A stretch of DNA of 64,000 bases from Wuchereria bancrofti (taxonomy: Eukaryota > Nematoda > Chromadorea > Rhabditida > Onchocercidae). Location of the stretch: positions 23,405,509 to 23,469,508 of the forward strand of contig SSBO01000012.1 in the NCBI GenBank assembly GCA_005281725.1, given 5' to 3'. How positions within the stretch are numbered: position 1 is the stretch's first letter; every line of letters begins with the position of its first letter. The position numbers and the translations under genes were made by a program. The notes beneath the pieces were generated by a model, which made no database searches, was not told where the DNA came from, and was given only the letters and a program-made list of their open reading frames with translations. This document shows, piece by piece, positions 39,101-51,982 of this stretch.

Positions 39101-42100
39101 TTTCCTCAACGTAATCATATGTCATTGTTGTGTAACAAATAAATCATAATAAATTTGTGTAATAAATATATTTAAACTTTCGATTACAAAATTTATTGCC
39201 AAAAGTTCAAATTTTCCTAATCAAATTACACTTTAAGTGTCATTCAAATAAAGAAAAATGATAAGAGGAAATGAGTGAAAAGAAAGAAACGAAACGAAAA
39301 TGTTAAATAATAATAATAATAATCATATACAAACCTGATTTTATTTAATTTTTACATTCAGTCTAGATTTATGAACAAAATAGGACAAAAACAAAAACAA
39401 TGACAAAACAAAAAAAAAGTTATAAACAAAATTGAAGTAAATTTGAATTCATTTTTGTTCAAAATTTCTCAAATGTATAAAAATTTGCTAATTTCTTTTA
39501 TTCTTTGATCATAGTTAAAAAGATTGCTTCATCATTGTTAAAAAAAAATAAATAAATGAATAAAAGCAAAACTATAAATAGAATTGAAATTTAAATTTTA
39601 CTATTAAAATGTTTTTTTTTTTTTTTTTAAATGAATTTCTTTCATTCCTACATCACAGTTAAAAATTATAGTTAAAAAAATTTTTTATCATATTAAATAA
39701 AATAAATAAATAAAAGCAAAGCTACAAATACAATTGAAAGTTAAATTTTACTATTAAAATTTTTTTTTTTTTTTTTAAATGAATTTCTTTCATTCCTACA
39801 TCATAGTTAATTATAATTAAAAAAATTTTTCCATTAAAAAAAATAAACAGATAAAAGCAAAGCTATAAATACAATTGAAACTTGTTTTTTTTTTCTTTTT
39901 AAATGTAATAATTTAATAATTTTCATCTCTAATTTTAATTTATTTCATTGATAATTAAATAAAATGATAAAAATATGATATTTTATAGATGTGTAAAGCA
40001 CGATTTAATCGTCGTTCAACGCTTTGGAATCATAAACGTATTCATTCGGATGATAAACCATTCGAATGCAATGTGTGTCGTATGACATTCAAATGGAAAA
40101 ATTCACTAAAATGTCACAAAGAAATGCATCAACGAAAAAATGAAATGACAGGAATTGAGAATGATCCATTGGAAAAAACACTTACTTATGCGACAGCAGC
40201 TAAACGACGACATGTTTGTTTTCATTAAGTTTAATATTATTTTAAATTAAAAAAAAAAGAGGAGAAAGAAGAAGAGAAAAAAGAAGAAAAACAGATAAAC
40301 AAATTAAAATAGTTAAGTAAATTATTAATTAATTAATGGTAAGATTAATTTGATTATTTTGTGATCAATTTATTACTTATACTTACTTATATGACAGCAG
40401 CTAAACGACGACATGTTTGTTTTCATTAAGTTTAATATTATTTTAAATTGAAAAAAAAAGAAAAGAAAGAAGAGAAAAAAGAAGAAAGACAAATAAATAA
40501 ACAAACTAAACTAGTTAAGTAAATTATTAATTAATTAATGATAAGATTAATTTGATCATTTTGTGATCAATTTATTACTTATTCATAAAATTATTTGAGT
40601 ATATATTTGCTAAAATTTATATTAATGATATTATTTAACTTTTAACATTTTGAATAATCTTATTAACATAATAAAATTGAATTAACATAAAATTGAACAA
40701 ATGAGTAAATGTGTTAAATTACTGGAATAATTGAGTAAGTATTACTTACAAATACTAAACAATTTTTATTATATATTAACATTTCAATTTGTACAAAATT
40801 TTATTTTAACTTATTTACAGCAATTAAATTTTCTCAATTATTATATCAAATTTTTATTTAAATATTATATTTCTATTTGTATTTTCTCTCTCTCTTTTTT
40901 TGCATAAAAGTTTATTTATGCAATATAAAAAATTAAAAAAATATGGAAAAATCAGATAATATACATTTATACTTAATCACATTATCACAACTAAATCAGT
41001 AAAATCTGATTATTTTTTCCAAATCATTTTAATAATCAATGAAAAAAAAAAAGCTTTTTTTTTAATCACAAAATATTCTACCTGAAAAATCTTTAGAAAA
41101 ACATTCATATTTATTTCAAAAATAATAATTGCATGATAAAGATAAGTTTCTTTCTTTCTTTTTTTTTTTCTAAATTTACAATAAATTTAAAATTAAATTT
41201 GAAATGAAATGAAATGATAAATTTGTTTTTAGCTGGAAAATCATGATATTGTAAATGCAAGTTCAAGTTCAGAAACAGGAATAGATAGTATCCGTTTGAC
41301 AACAAGTTCAGCAAGTGGTATTGGTCATTTGACAGGTTCAGGAAGGCGACGCAATACTAAATTATCAGTGCATTCACGATCGATAATATCAACTAGCGCT
41401 GATCTTATCATTGGTACTACAAATATTACAAATAGTACTAACAGAAACAACAATATCAATACTACTACTACTACCAATAACAACAACAACAACAACAACA
41501 ACAATAGTAGTACTAATTCTAATCATTCTTCGCTTATTGGTTCAAATGATGCATTTATTCATGCACCATTACAAGCGGTAAGAATTATTTTTAAATTTCA
41601 AAAAATGAAAAAAGAAAAACATTTCATTTCTTAAAATATAAAATTAACTTCATTTCATATTCAACAAATAAATTTCAAGAATTCATTTGAAATAAAAAAA
41701 AAAAGAAAGAAAGAAAAAACTTCATTTCGTATTTAAAAAATAAATTCCAAAAAAAAAAAAAAGAATGAAAAATGGAAAAATATTTTTTTTTTGATAAATG
41801 ATAAAATATTAAATTGAAAAAATTCCAAAAAAAAAAGAATAAAGAATGGAAAAATATTTTTCAATACAAAATATTAAATTAAAAAAATATTAAAGATAAA
41901 ATATTAAATTTATTTTTAGCTATTAAAATGAAAAATTTTTTTTCACTTTAAAAAATTTTTGATTTCTAATTAATATCAAATAAAATTATATTATTTGTTA
42001 ATACTTGTACTTTTAATGAATTAAAGCTTTCTTTTTTAAATAAAAAAAGAATAACTACTACTATTACTTTCTCTTTTTTTGCTAAAATTAATTAAACAGA

Positions 42101-45100
42101 ATAAAATAGTTTTTGCTATATTCAAAGATTAACCATTTCTATTTCGAATTATTATTTCTGGCAATATTAAAAAAAAATTATATTTTAAAAGAATACTTGT
42201 TTCACTGTTAATCAATTAATTAATTAATTAATTAATTGAAATGGTAAAAGAATGTATCTTCAACATTCATCATTATTTAACGATCAACTTCGTTAATTAA
42301 TAAGTTAATAAGACGAATTGATTAGTTAGTTACTTACCTATGTCCTATATTTTCAACAAATTTTATTGACAGAAATGAATCTTTTTTTCCTTTTTTTTTT
42401 TTTTTTTTTTTTTCACAATAACCTGTAATTTACCTATATTCTCTGTCATTTCTTTTTTTTTTTTTTTTTCACTTTTTTTAGCAAAATAAAAATAAATACG
42501 AAAACTTTTTTTTTTTTTTTTCAAATGATGTATTAAATGTGTTAGCACGTGATACAATTCAAAATAAATAAAATTGTAAACAAAAATAAAAAAAGTTTTT
42601 TTATTGGTATTAAATTTGATTTTATAATAATTAAAATAAATAAGCATTGATTATTGAATAAAATATAATACAACAAAATTCGTTTTTCTTTTCTTTTTCT
42701 TCCTTTCTTGTCTTGCATTAATTGTGTTTAATTTATCGAAAAAGGTCAGTCAAATTTCCTCTCATTAATTTCACGTTTTATCGCATTCCTATCAATTAAT
42801 CATTTATCATCGTCATACTGTCATTTTAATATTGCTAAAATTCTTGAATATTTTCCTTTTTTTTTTTTTTTTTTGAAATCGATCAAATTTTTGAACTGAT
42901 AAATTTATTGTAATTTCTCATTGATTATTATTAAATTTAATTTAATTAAATTTAATGAAATTTCAGGTCTCATTGATTATTACTATTATTATTCAATTTA
43001 ATTTACAGATATTTTAAAATTTCAGGATGGTTTCTTTAGCAGTCAAAAGACTTTATCAATAAGTGATCATAAAGAATTGGATTCATTATTAAATAGTACT
43101 ACACGATTAACATCAATGCTTAAAGATGATTCAGCATTTAAAACTAATTTATGGTTTGTAATTTTTCATTTAATATTATTGTTATTTAATTTAATAAAAA
43201 GATTAAAAATTATTTTAGCAGATTTAAAAAAAGAAATAAACATTTTATTGTTGTGTTTACATTTGCTAAGTAACAATGTTAATTTTTCATTTTTGTCTTT
43301 TTTTTTTTAAATGGCTAATTAAGAAATTAAATGAGATGTATTAGTTCGTTAAAATTTTCTTAGTCTTTTTTTTTTTCCTTCTTTTATGCTTTAATTTATT
43401 GCTAAAATAACGATTAGTATGTTTATCATTCGTATATTCAATAAATTATACAAAAATAAATAAAATAAAAAATAAATTAAAAAAAATAATTTATATTCAA
43501 TAAATCAAAGCTATCATTTTTGCTTTTCATTAGTTATAACTAAATGATATATTTTTGCATTTTAAATGAATGAATAAAATAGCATTTTTGTTTTTTCACT
43601 TTTTTTTTCATTTTTTTATAAACGATACGAAAATTTGAAATGGATTTATTTTTTCACTAAAAAAAGTACTGGAATTAATAGTAGAAAGATATTATTCAAA
43701 ATGATATTTGATTTAAAATGAAAATTTAGAAATAATTTTTAAAATTATATTATAATGAGTGATATTAGAGGAGAGCAAATAATTTTTATTTAAATTTACT
43801 TTTAGCGATTACTAATTTTCTTTTTTTTTATTTCAGCGATGACTTAGCAAGTTTGGGAAATCAAAGTAATACATTTGATACAAAACAAGAAATGAATGTA
43901 AGTTTTTTTTCAATTCAAAAAAATTAGTTTCTAAAAAAAAAAAAAAAAAAAAAAAAACGAAGCAAACAAAATAAAAATGTTAGAGATTGACAAATTTAAT
44001 TTTGTCATAAATAAGACATGAAAAATCTGACAATTTAAAATTCACTTTAAAAGTAAAAATGAAATTAAGTAATTTCAACTTTCATTTTCTTTTAAATCTA
44101 ATCATACGTAGAAGTCAGTATCTTTTCTTTTTATTATTTTCAAAGTTTTATTTTCATTAACTTTTAATTAACTCTTCTTAGTCTATGACTTTCTTAGTTT
44201 AAGAATCTAAATTTTAGTTTTAATTTAAAAATTAAAAATAATTTACTTGTTTATTAGAAAAAATAAATGCAAAAATTTTCAGCTTTTCCATGCTAATCCA
44301 TTTATGATGTTCGGTGCTCATCAATTGGTAAGTTTTATCAGATCCTTAGTAAGATTAATTTGTTAATTACTAATTACCATATTTTTCATTAATTAATTTA
44401 TCATTTCATGTTATTCATTTAATGAGTTACAACTTTTCAACATAATTATTTGTATTAGTTTATCATTTATTTTCATTTCTTTTAATTTAAATGAAAAACT
44501 TTTGCATTAATTCCTAAAATTAATCTTTTCCATTATAGTTAAAACCAAATCGATTAATTTATTTCTTCTTGATTGAAATTTTATCTGAAATATATTATTT
44601 AAAATTGTAACAAATATAGCATATTATGTGATAACAAATTCAAATTCAAATAGCACAAATTAAAACCATCTAAAATTCATTCATTTAATATTTGTAATTT
44701 CAAAATCTCTTCTTTTTTTTTTTTCTACCCATGTGTCAATTTTAATTAATTTAATAATTTTTATTTTTTGTAATTTTTTGGACGAAATTTTTTTAATTTT
44801 CAGAACAAAAAAAAAAATCATTAATTTCAAATTTATCTAATTATATTAAATCTATAATTAAATTTCATTTACAGCAAAATCCAATGCAATCATTTACACC
44901 ACCAAATTTGGCTTTTTCAAGTAGTAACGGTGGTTGCGGTGATTATTTTCATTTGCATCTAAACAATCAAACTGATCAAATAACACAACAAAGCCTACAA
45001 CAACAACAACCATTCGTATCACAATATTCTAGCGGTGGTACATCATCACAAACCACTGATATGTTAACTAATCATAGTCACAATGTGATTAGTTATCAGC

Positions 45101-46610
45101 CACAGGTATTCATTTCTTCATCTTTCTCCTTTACTTTTTATTAGCTTAGCAATTTTTTTTAACTTAGCAATTAGTTATCAGCCACAGGTATTAATTTCCC
45201 ATCTTTCTGCTTTACTTTTTATTAGCTTAGCAATTTTTTTTAACTTAGCAATTAGTTATCAGCCACAGGTATTAATTTCTCCATCTTTCTCCTTTACTTT
45301 TTATCAACTTAGCAATTAGTTATCAGCCACAGGTATTAATTTCTCCATCTTTCTCCTTTACTTTTTATCAACTTAGCAATTTTTTTTAACTTAGCAATTA
45401 GTTATCAGCCACAGGTATTAATTTCTCCATCTTTCTCCTTTACTTTTTATCAACTTAGCAATTAGTTATCAGCCACAGGTATTAATTTCTCCATCTTTCT
45501 CCTTTACTTTTTACTAACTTAGCAACTTTTTTTTTAACTTAGCAATTAGTTATCAGCCACAGGTATTAATTTCTTCATCTTTCTCCTTTACTTTTTATTA
45601 ACTTAGCAATTTTTTTTAACTTAGCAATTAGTTATCAGCCACAGGTATTAATTTCTTCATCTTTCTCCTTTACTTCTTATTAACTTAGCAGATTTTTTTA
45701 ACTTAGCAATTTCATTTCTCAAATCAAATTATAATTACAACTCAATGAAGTGCAATATGAATATATCTTGTATTACTTTTCCATCTTTCTCTTTTACTTT
45801 TTATTAATTTAGCAACTTAATTTCTCAAATCAAATTACAATTACAACTCAATGAATATATCTTTTACTTTTTGTTACAAATTTAAAAATAAGTGAATATT
45901 AGACAAAACAAAAATTTCCTAAGAGAAAATATAATCACTAGCATTTGTCATTGTCACAAAAAAAAAAAAAGAAAAAACTTAAGTAACATACTTATAATAG
46001 CTAAATAATTAAGTTATTAGTGCTATATCTAATAAATATTTAATCTTCATAGCAAAAGTATTTTTTAATTTAATTAGCAAATTTACCAAAATTCAAAATT
46101 TGCACTTCTATTTAAATTCAATTTTGCCATACAATCATAATATCATTTCCGGTAATACTTTGATAAACTTTATCATTTTGTTAAGCTAATTTCAAATTTT
46201 AGCAAGCTAAAATTTCAGCTAATTTCAATTTAATTCAACAATAATAAATTTTCTCATAAAAAAAAAAGACGAAACTCTTTTACTCTATGAAACTACTAGA
46301 AAAGCATTGATAATTATGATTATTACAGTTAGAAGCACCATCATCACTGATAACACCAGCATTGGATTATGCAGTAAGTGGTGATAATTTGGAGTATATG
46401 TTAAGCAATTACTCGTCCACGATCTCATCCGCTGCTTCCGTTGCGTCAACGGGAAATGAGGTGCGGTCAAGTGTTGCGGAACATTTACAGCAACAACAAT
46501 ATACGGGACAAACTGGTGCTAATAATACTTTACGAACCGATGATGTAATTGTTGCTAGTGTTGTTGCCACTAGTAATACCGGTAAAGAAGTACCACAGGT
46601 TTCGTGGTAA
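36042..46610 (+). CDS. C2H2 zinc-finger transcription factor, 10 exons, about 678 residues
   Basis: A sequence-specific DNA-binding regulator by its fingers; ortholog not recognised. Exons: 36042-36486, 37564-37710, 38601-38728, 39989-40213, 41233-41577, 43026-43153, 43837-43897, 44283-44327, 44875-45105, 46329-46610. All phases agree and donors and acceptors are canonical. Exon 1 codes for MEVHQSLPARYL, a 22-residue polyQ, a Ser run and an Asn run. Three tandem fingers lie at about residues 209-290. All are C-x2-C-x12-H-x3-H: CNMCSSRFGSKMELEEHQNSH, CNMCKARFNRRSTLWNHKRIH and CNVCRMTFKWKNSLKCHKEMH. Linkers are TGEKPFE (canonical) and SDDKPFE (variant). The intron between exons 3 and 4 splits finger 2 inside its Cys pair. 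The rest is Ser/Thr/Asn/Gln-rich and presumably disordered, with a short MFGAHQL-containing exon of 15 codons. Introns carry many tandem duplications, described separately. Confidence 0.85.
36108..36180 (+). repeat. CAA/CAG repeat coding polyglutamine
   Basis: Twenty-two in-frame Gln codons, mainly CAA with a few CAG, in exon 1 of the zinc-finger gene. Length variation between individuals is likely. Confidence 0.9.
37248..37450. repeat. Three-copy 71-bp tandem repeat in intron 1
   Basis: Copies start at about 37251, 37322 and 37393 with ttacttaattatatgctag. They are nearly identical, so the expansion is recent. Located in the first intron of the zinc-finger gene. Confidence 0.9.
37771..37806. 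repeat. GGATGC hexamer repeat in intron 2
   Basis: Units ggatgc, ggatgc, ggatac, ggatgc, ggataa following ccgtta. A GC-rich hexamer array about 60 bases after exon 2 of the zinc-finger gene. Confidence 0.8.
38148..38575. repeat. Three-copy tandem repeat, about 143-151 bp, in intron 2
   Basis: Copies begin at about 38151, 38302 and 38445 with ttactatcaattattattg and share taatcaagatgttgtaa. The array ends about 25 bases before the acceptor of the first zinc-finger exon at 38601. Confidence 0.9.
39580..39895. repeat. Three-copy tandem repeat in intron 3
   Basis: Repeated block with shared segments aaatgaatttctttcattcc, ataaaagcaaagctataaat and an internal T tract of variable length. The last copy is partial. 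Lies within the last 400 bases before exon 4 of the zinc-finger gene. Confidence 0.8.
40190..40585. repeat. 191-bp duplication spanning the end of exon 4 and its splice donor
   Basis: Copy 1 (from 40191) includes the last codons of exon 4 and its 5' splice site at 40213/40214. Copy 2 (from 40382) repeats gcagctaaacgacgacatg and the following intron sequence. The second copy therefore carries a duplicate, presumably unused, donor inside intron 4. Confidence 0.9.
45088..45722. repeat. Eight-copy minisatellite carrying the end of exon 9 and its splice donor
   Basis: The block agttatcagccacag|gtatt, the last codons of exon 9 plus its donor, recurs at 45091, 45173, 45254, 45318, 45400, 45464, 45548 and 45630. 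Spacings are 82, 81, 64, 82, 64, 84 and 82 bases, so there is a long and a short unit. The long unit has an extra tttttttaacttagcaa segment. The first copy is the true exon end. The other seven lie in intron 9. Confidence 0.95.
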
Positions 46611-46812
46611 TAAGAAGAAATTTTGCTAAGAGTCATCATTTATCATTGTCATCAGCGTTTATCATCGTTATCATCAGTTAATTATCATTATTATCATATT
46701 TCCTATATGACAACGGTCTCATTGATACTCATTTGTAGTCATTCATTATCATTTGGGCTTGTATTTCTGTTCCTGTTTTCATATTAATCAAAATATGCAC
46801 TGAAATAATAAT

Positions 46813-46818
46813 AATAAA
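46813..46818 (+). terminator. Candidate polyadenylation signal of the zinc-finger gene
   Basis: AATAAA about 200 bases after the stop codon at 46608-46610. The position is typical. Other AATAAA-like hexamers lie nearby in this AT-rich DNA. Confidence 0.4.
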
Positions 46819-49800
46819 TTAATTCAATTTTATAAATTACGTGATAATGACGTAAATCAACGTATATTAAATAATAAAAATATTGAATTTTTAAGAGAAA
46901 AAAAAAATTTTAAACTCTTAATTTCAAAGTGCATACTTTTTATTCATCGTAAACTCAAACGTTTTCTTTTTTTCTTTTTTCGATCTCTGTGAATGCTGAA
47001 ATAACTGATTTGAGATTTTGTCAAAAAATAAAATTAATTTTTTCTTTTAAAAATCTATCCTTTCGTTTTTATTTTTATATGTTTAAAAAATCTAGTTTAG
47101 CACGAAAAAAAAGGAATTAAATTTATGATTTTTAATAGAATGAAGTTAAAATTTTCAAGAAAGAAAAAGGAAAAAAACAGCTACGAAAATTTGAGTGTGC
47201 AATAAATTTCAAAAAAAAAAAAAAAACAGAAATTGTTTTAAAATTGTTCGTGAGAATGATTAAAATACATTTTATTAAATGATCACATAGCTATACTAAT
47301 TAATTAATCACATTGCTACAATTAATTTGTTTTTCTTTTTAAAATATCAAATATTTTTTTCTCCAATTAAAATATTTATTCGTTTTTTTTTTTTGCTTTG
47401 GAATGAAAAATTATAATAATTCAAACTTACATTCCAATTAGTAATCTTATCGTTCAGCATTTTTTTGCAATTAAACCTAAATTTGCTTGATCGGTTTGAG
47501 TTTACGCATTCTCTTTTACATTTCTTTCCTCTTTTCTTCCTCTCATATAGTTTTTTTTTTTTCATTTGTTGTTCAAATGCTTAATTAAATTTTGTTTAAT
47601 ATTTCATTTCAATTGCGCGTCATTCTAATATATATAAAATGCCCTCTTTTTAAATTTTTTCATCTTTTTTCTTTTTTGTTGATTAGAAAATAATAGAATT
47701 TAGTTTAATCTAATATTAAAATATTAAATTTGACATAATGTTACTTTTTAATGAATGAATTAGAAGCGTAATTACTATTAAAAAGAATTAGTTGTTATAG
47801 TATATTTACTTATAGTTATAGTAATTTTGTTTTTTTTTTACTTTGAATTGCTAATTAGTAATTTGTAATAAAAAGGATAAGTTAGTTTTTCATATTTATT
47901 TATCTTTTTAAAAATTTAAATTTGTCATTATTTCAGTACCATTAGATTGTTTAATTTTTAATCATTTTTTTTTTAAAAAAAAAATACAATAACTAACAAA
48001 TTATGAATATTATATGAATTAAATGAAAAAAGCAAACAAATCAAAATAAGAATTTTTTTTTTTGCAAATATTTTTGATTGCACGAATAACTGAAGCATTT
48101 TTTTTTTGTCAAATAATTTTTCCATCAGATTCTAAATTTGTAAAATTTTTATTAAATTTATTTTTTTTTTTTTTGAATTTTTAAGCTAAAATTTTATATG
48201 TGTGCCTTGCATTGTTTTCGCATAATGATTAAATATGTGCCTCAATCAATCATGTTTTTCTGTTTATTTCTTTTCCTTTTCTTATCATTATAATAGTTTT
48301 TTTCTTTATATTAAAATTTTTTTTTTTTTTAATTTTAAATTCCTTTTTGTTTTGAAAGAAAAAATTGTGCCTGAGATTCCTTTTTTGCAGTTGTTATACC
48401 ATAAATTTAATAATTCCAATGTGCCATATTTTGTACAGTTCAGTGTTTTATTTCATTTTTTTTTTCAATATATCTTTTTTCTATTATTTTTCTTTTGCAA
48501 CTTAATTTCTTCTTTTTTTTTTTTTGAATTCCATTCATTTGTTTTCCATTTTAAATAGAAAATACACTGCCTTAAACTTTAAATATATTCTTTTTACTGC
48601 AAAACTTAAAAGTATTAGAGTATAAAATTTTAATAATTTTAAAGATGCAAAAGAAATGAAAAAAAGCGTACTAAAAATTGAAAAAAGAAGAGAACTAAAA
48701 TCTATTTTGTCTAGTACGATTTATTAATGGGTAGTAAAGAAACAATCGATGATACAATGATTTCAAATATCATCAATCAACCATAAATATATTTGATGAA
48801 ATTCAAAAGTTATATAGTGGTATGCTTCTTTATTGTAACAATTTGCTTAAGCTTCTTTTTTTCCCTCTCTCTCTCTTTCTCTCTTTTCCTCTCTCTTTTT
48901 TCTCTCCTTCTAAAAATTCAAGTTTTTATATCCAGTAAATAGATTATGCAAAAATAAAAAAGTAAACAATATGGAATAAACAACTCATCAGTGTTTCATC
49001 GGCTATTAAATCAGATAAATATCAAATTCAAATCTATTCATTCAGGAATGTTTCGGCGATTACAGTATTATTAATTTGAAACATAATGATAATTGGAATT
49101 TAAATTTTAATTGAATTTAAAATATTTGGGTAGTTATCAATTTTTCACTCTCGTCCAAACATTCAGTTTAAATAAGGGACAAAATTTGGTTAACCTAAAA
49201 AAATATATATTTAGCATATTCTTTTTAAAAATAAATTTTATATAATATAAAGTATGAAGATGGCAAATGGAATTACCGTGTGACAAGAATGGCGGTGTTT
49301 TTTTTTTTTAGTTTTTTATTTTAATAATTTGTTTTTGTTTAAAAACTTTTTCAATGTTTAAAATATTTATAATGCAGTTGAATTTTAATTTTGTAATTAT
49401 CAAAATTTAAATTAAAATTTTTGTTTCGCTTTTCTTTTATCCATTTTTCTAATTTTTTTTAGCACTTAATTTCTTTCCCCTTTATTTTAATAATTAATTT
49501 GAAAAAAGAAGAGAAGAAAGGAATTTTTGAATTGTATAACTTTCAGTTAGTAATAACTAAAAATGAATTAGTAGTAGTTAATTAATAATAATTTTCATTT
49601 GAAAATTATCTTCATCAAATATAATATACAATAAAATGATAGAATTATTTTGCTTAAATTAAATAATAGTAATAATAATAATAAATTGCAAATAGAACAA
49701 AATTATTTTTTTAAATGCTTTCGTATGGCATTAATTCAATCATTTTTTTTTTGCTTCACTATTATAATTAATATTCGTTATATTCATAATAAATTATTAA

Positions 49801-51057
49801 TGCATAAATTTGAAGTGTAACTTTTGCCCGTTCCCTCGTTGCTACCCATTTATTTGTGCCCTTTCCCTATTGTTACCCATATATTTGTTCCCTTTCCCTA
49901 CATTTCATTCTTCTTCTTTCCCCTTTTTTCCATTTTTATATATGTATATATGCATATGTGAATTTTTTTTTTTGAAATTGAAACACAATTGCTTTTTTGC
50001 AAGAAAAAAGAGCAAAAAAACAACACCCAAATGATTTTACTACTGTAGGAATACAGTACTGATTGGCAACTGTTAATTACTGTAATTGTGAATGATTATA
50101 ATGGTTGAACTGGTACTGTGGCATGAGAAACGGTATTCATTAAAAATTAATATTTATTGTAGTTATAAATCAAGTGAACAACTAATGATTTATGTATGAT
50201 ACGGTATTAATTAAACAATTTTTAACGATTAATCATCGTAATATAAAGCGCAATACTGATTAACAATCTGAAGAAAACAAAAAAAATTAAATTCAACAAA
50301 GATTTAAATAAAAGCAGAAAATATATATGTTATGATTCTATTAAATTATTATTTTCATACTTATAAAGTGCAATTTCATTCTTTTTCATTTTTTTTGCAA
50401 TTGGTAATAATCAAGAAAAAAAGAACAAAATAATAAAATAACTTTAGATCTGCCAGCTTAGTATTTGTAGTTTTATTTTCATTAAAAATTTTCAAATAAC
50501 ACTTACAGATTTAACTGTTAACATAAACGAAACATAAGAAGAAGAATTATACTTCAAATATATTTTTGTTCATTTTGAATATTTTCGGACACATAAATAA
50601 AATAATTGAAATGACAAAAAATAGGAAATGAATTTAGTTCGGTTTATGAAAATTCATGTAAAAATAATATTACACCTGATTTTTTTTCTTTTATTTGTTA
50701 TCTGAAAATATTGCAAGATTTCAAAATATTTTCGAAAAATTGTAATCTTTTTTTTTTTCATTGAACAATTAAATGATAAAATTATTACATAAGTTAAAAA
50801 TGAAGCAATCACTGAGCAATGAAAATGATACAGGTGGATAATATTTGATTATTTTAAAGGAAAAAATGAAACGGAATATTAAAGTAAACTTTGTTATCAA
50901 TTGATAACGGTTAAATACATTTATTTTAAAACACATTAGAGCAAATTATATTTTAATAAATTTAAATTTTCACTCACATTTTTATTGTCTAATAGTTTTT
51001 TTCATTCTTTTTTCACCTCATTTATACATTTAATCTTTTTTTTTTTACTTTTCGGTT
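46819..51057. other. Intergenic AT-rich region
   Basis: T and A tracts, a CT-rich stretch at 48858-48910, and a short imperfect repeat of ttccctatTgttacccatat type at about 49825-49905. Open frames (47347-47565, 48235-48558, 49810-50034) are Phe/Lys-rich homopolymer translations. No gene is supported. Confidence 0.55.
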
Positions 51058-51063
51058 TTTATT
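51058..51063 (-). terminator. Polyadenylation signal overlapping the stop codon
   Basis: On the - strand the stop codon TGA (51063-51065) runs directly into AATAAA (tgaataaaaacc). If used, the 3'UTR of the small secreted protein gene is only a few tens of bases. Confidence 0.5.
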
Positions 51064-51975
51064 CAGTTTTTTTTAGTAATATTTCGATATGTTTTAGTTG
51101 TTGATTGCATCACAGTTTTATTTGTACTAATTATTGTTGATGTTATTGTTTTCTCAGTTTTTTTAGGTATTACTATTGTAGTGTAACGAGTTATAAATGT
51201 AAATTTTACAGTGAAATTACGAATATTTGGAATAATAATCTTTCGATATTGATTACGATAATACTCTTCACCTGCTTGATCATCATCAAAATCCGGATAA
51301 TCTCGTTTAAACGGTCGTGCTTCAGTCCAAAATCGTTTTGCACGATTTACTGATAACATTTCCGATTGTTCCATTTTTTTTGATAACATTTTCTTGTTTT
51401 CATTACTGTTGATACCACTTATTGGTATAATCATCAATAAGATGAAATCTGTGTGATAATTAATGTAAATAATAAATGAATAAAAAATAAATAAATAAAT
51501 CGCTATTAATTGTCCTTATAGAAACTAATGAATAATTAGTGAATCCTATTTTTTTGTTTGTTTATTAAATTCTATCATTTTCAAAGATGAAATCTAAAGT
51601 TGCGAATAAAATAACAAATATAGTAGAGTTTTCAAAAAATTTTTGCAAAATATTTTACCACATGTATAACCTATTTAAATTTCAAATTTCATTTCAATTC
51701 ATCAACCTGCTTATGCATCAATTAATTACGCTGCATAAAATGTAATCATAAGTGAAATTGTAATTTAAATAAATTTAAAGAAGAAACAAAATAACAAGTA
51801 AAATTAAAATAAAACTATTTCAATTGATGCTTGTAATAAAATTGTTAATTTATAGTTGCTTTTTTCATTTTAAATAAGATTTAAAAACAAAATTGTTTTA
51901 TTTAAATAAAATAAAAAAAAAATTATTACCAGTTAGAATGATACTTGGATAAAATTTCAAATTATTTTCAACCAT
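51063..51975 (-). CDS. Small secreted protein with possible furin site, two exons, 143 residues
   Basis: Family not recognised. Exon 1 is 51930-51975, exon 2 is 51063-51448; the phase 1 junction agrees (ACT G|AT TTC). The N-terminus MVENNLKFYPSIILTDFILL plus MIIPISG makes a signal peptide with a likely cut near residue 30. After that comes a basic pro-segment with NRAKR at about residues 50-54, a furin-like site, then FWTEARPFKRDYPDFDDDQ with a second basic pair, an acidic patch and a YRNQYRK segment. The C-terminal third is Thr/Lys-rich with several N-x-S/T sites (NFT, NKT, NIT). Start choice is supported by a TTTCAG acceptor ending five bases before the ATG, the pattern of spliced-leader trans-splicing. 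An AATAAA overlaps the stop codon region, giving a very short 3' end. Confidence 0.6.
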
Positions 51976-51982
51976 TTTTTCT
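51976..51982 (-). promoter_or_regulatory. Candidate spliced-leader acceptor
   Basis: TGATTTCAG on the - strand ends at 51981, five bases before the ATG at 51975. Such a short leader is typical of trans-spliced nematode mRNAs. Confidence 0.55.
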
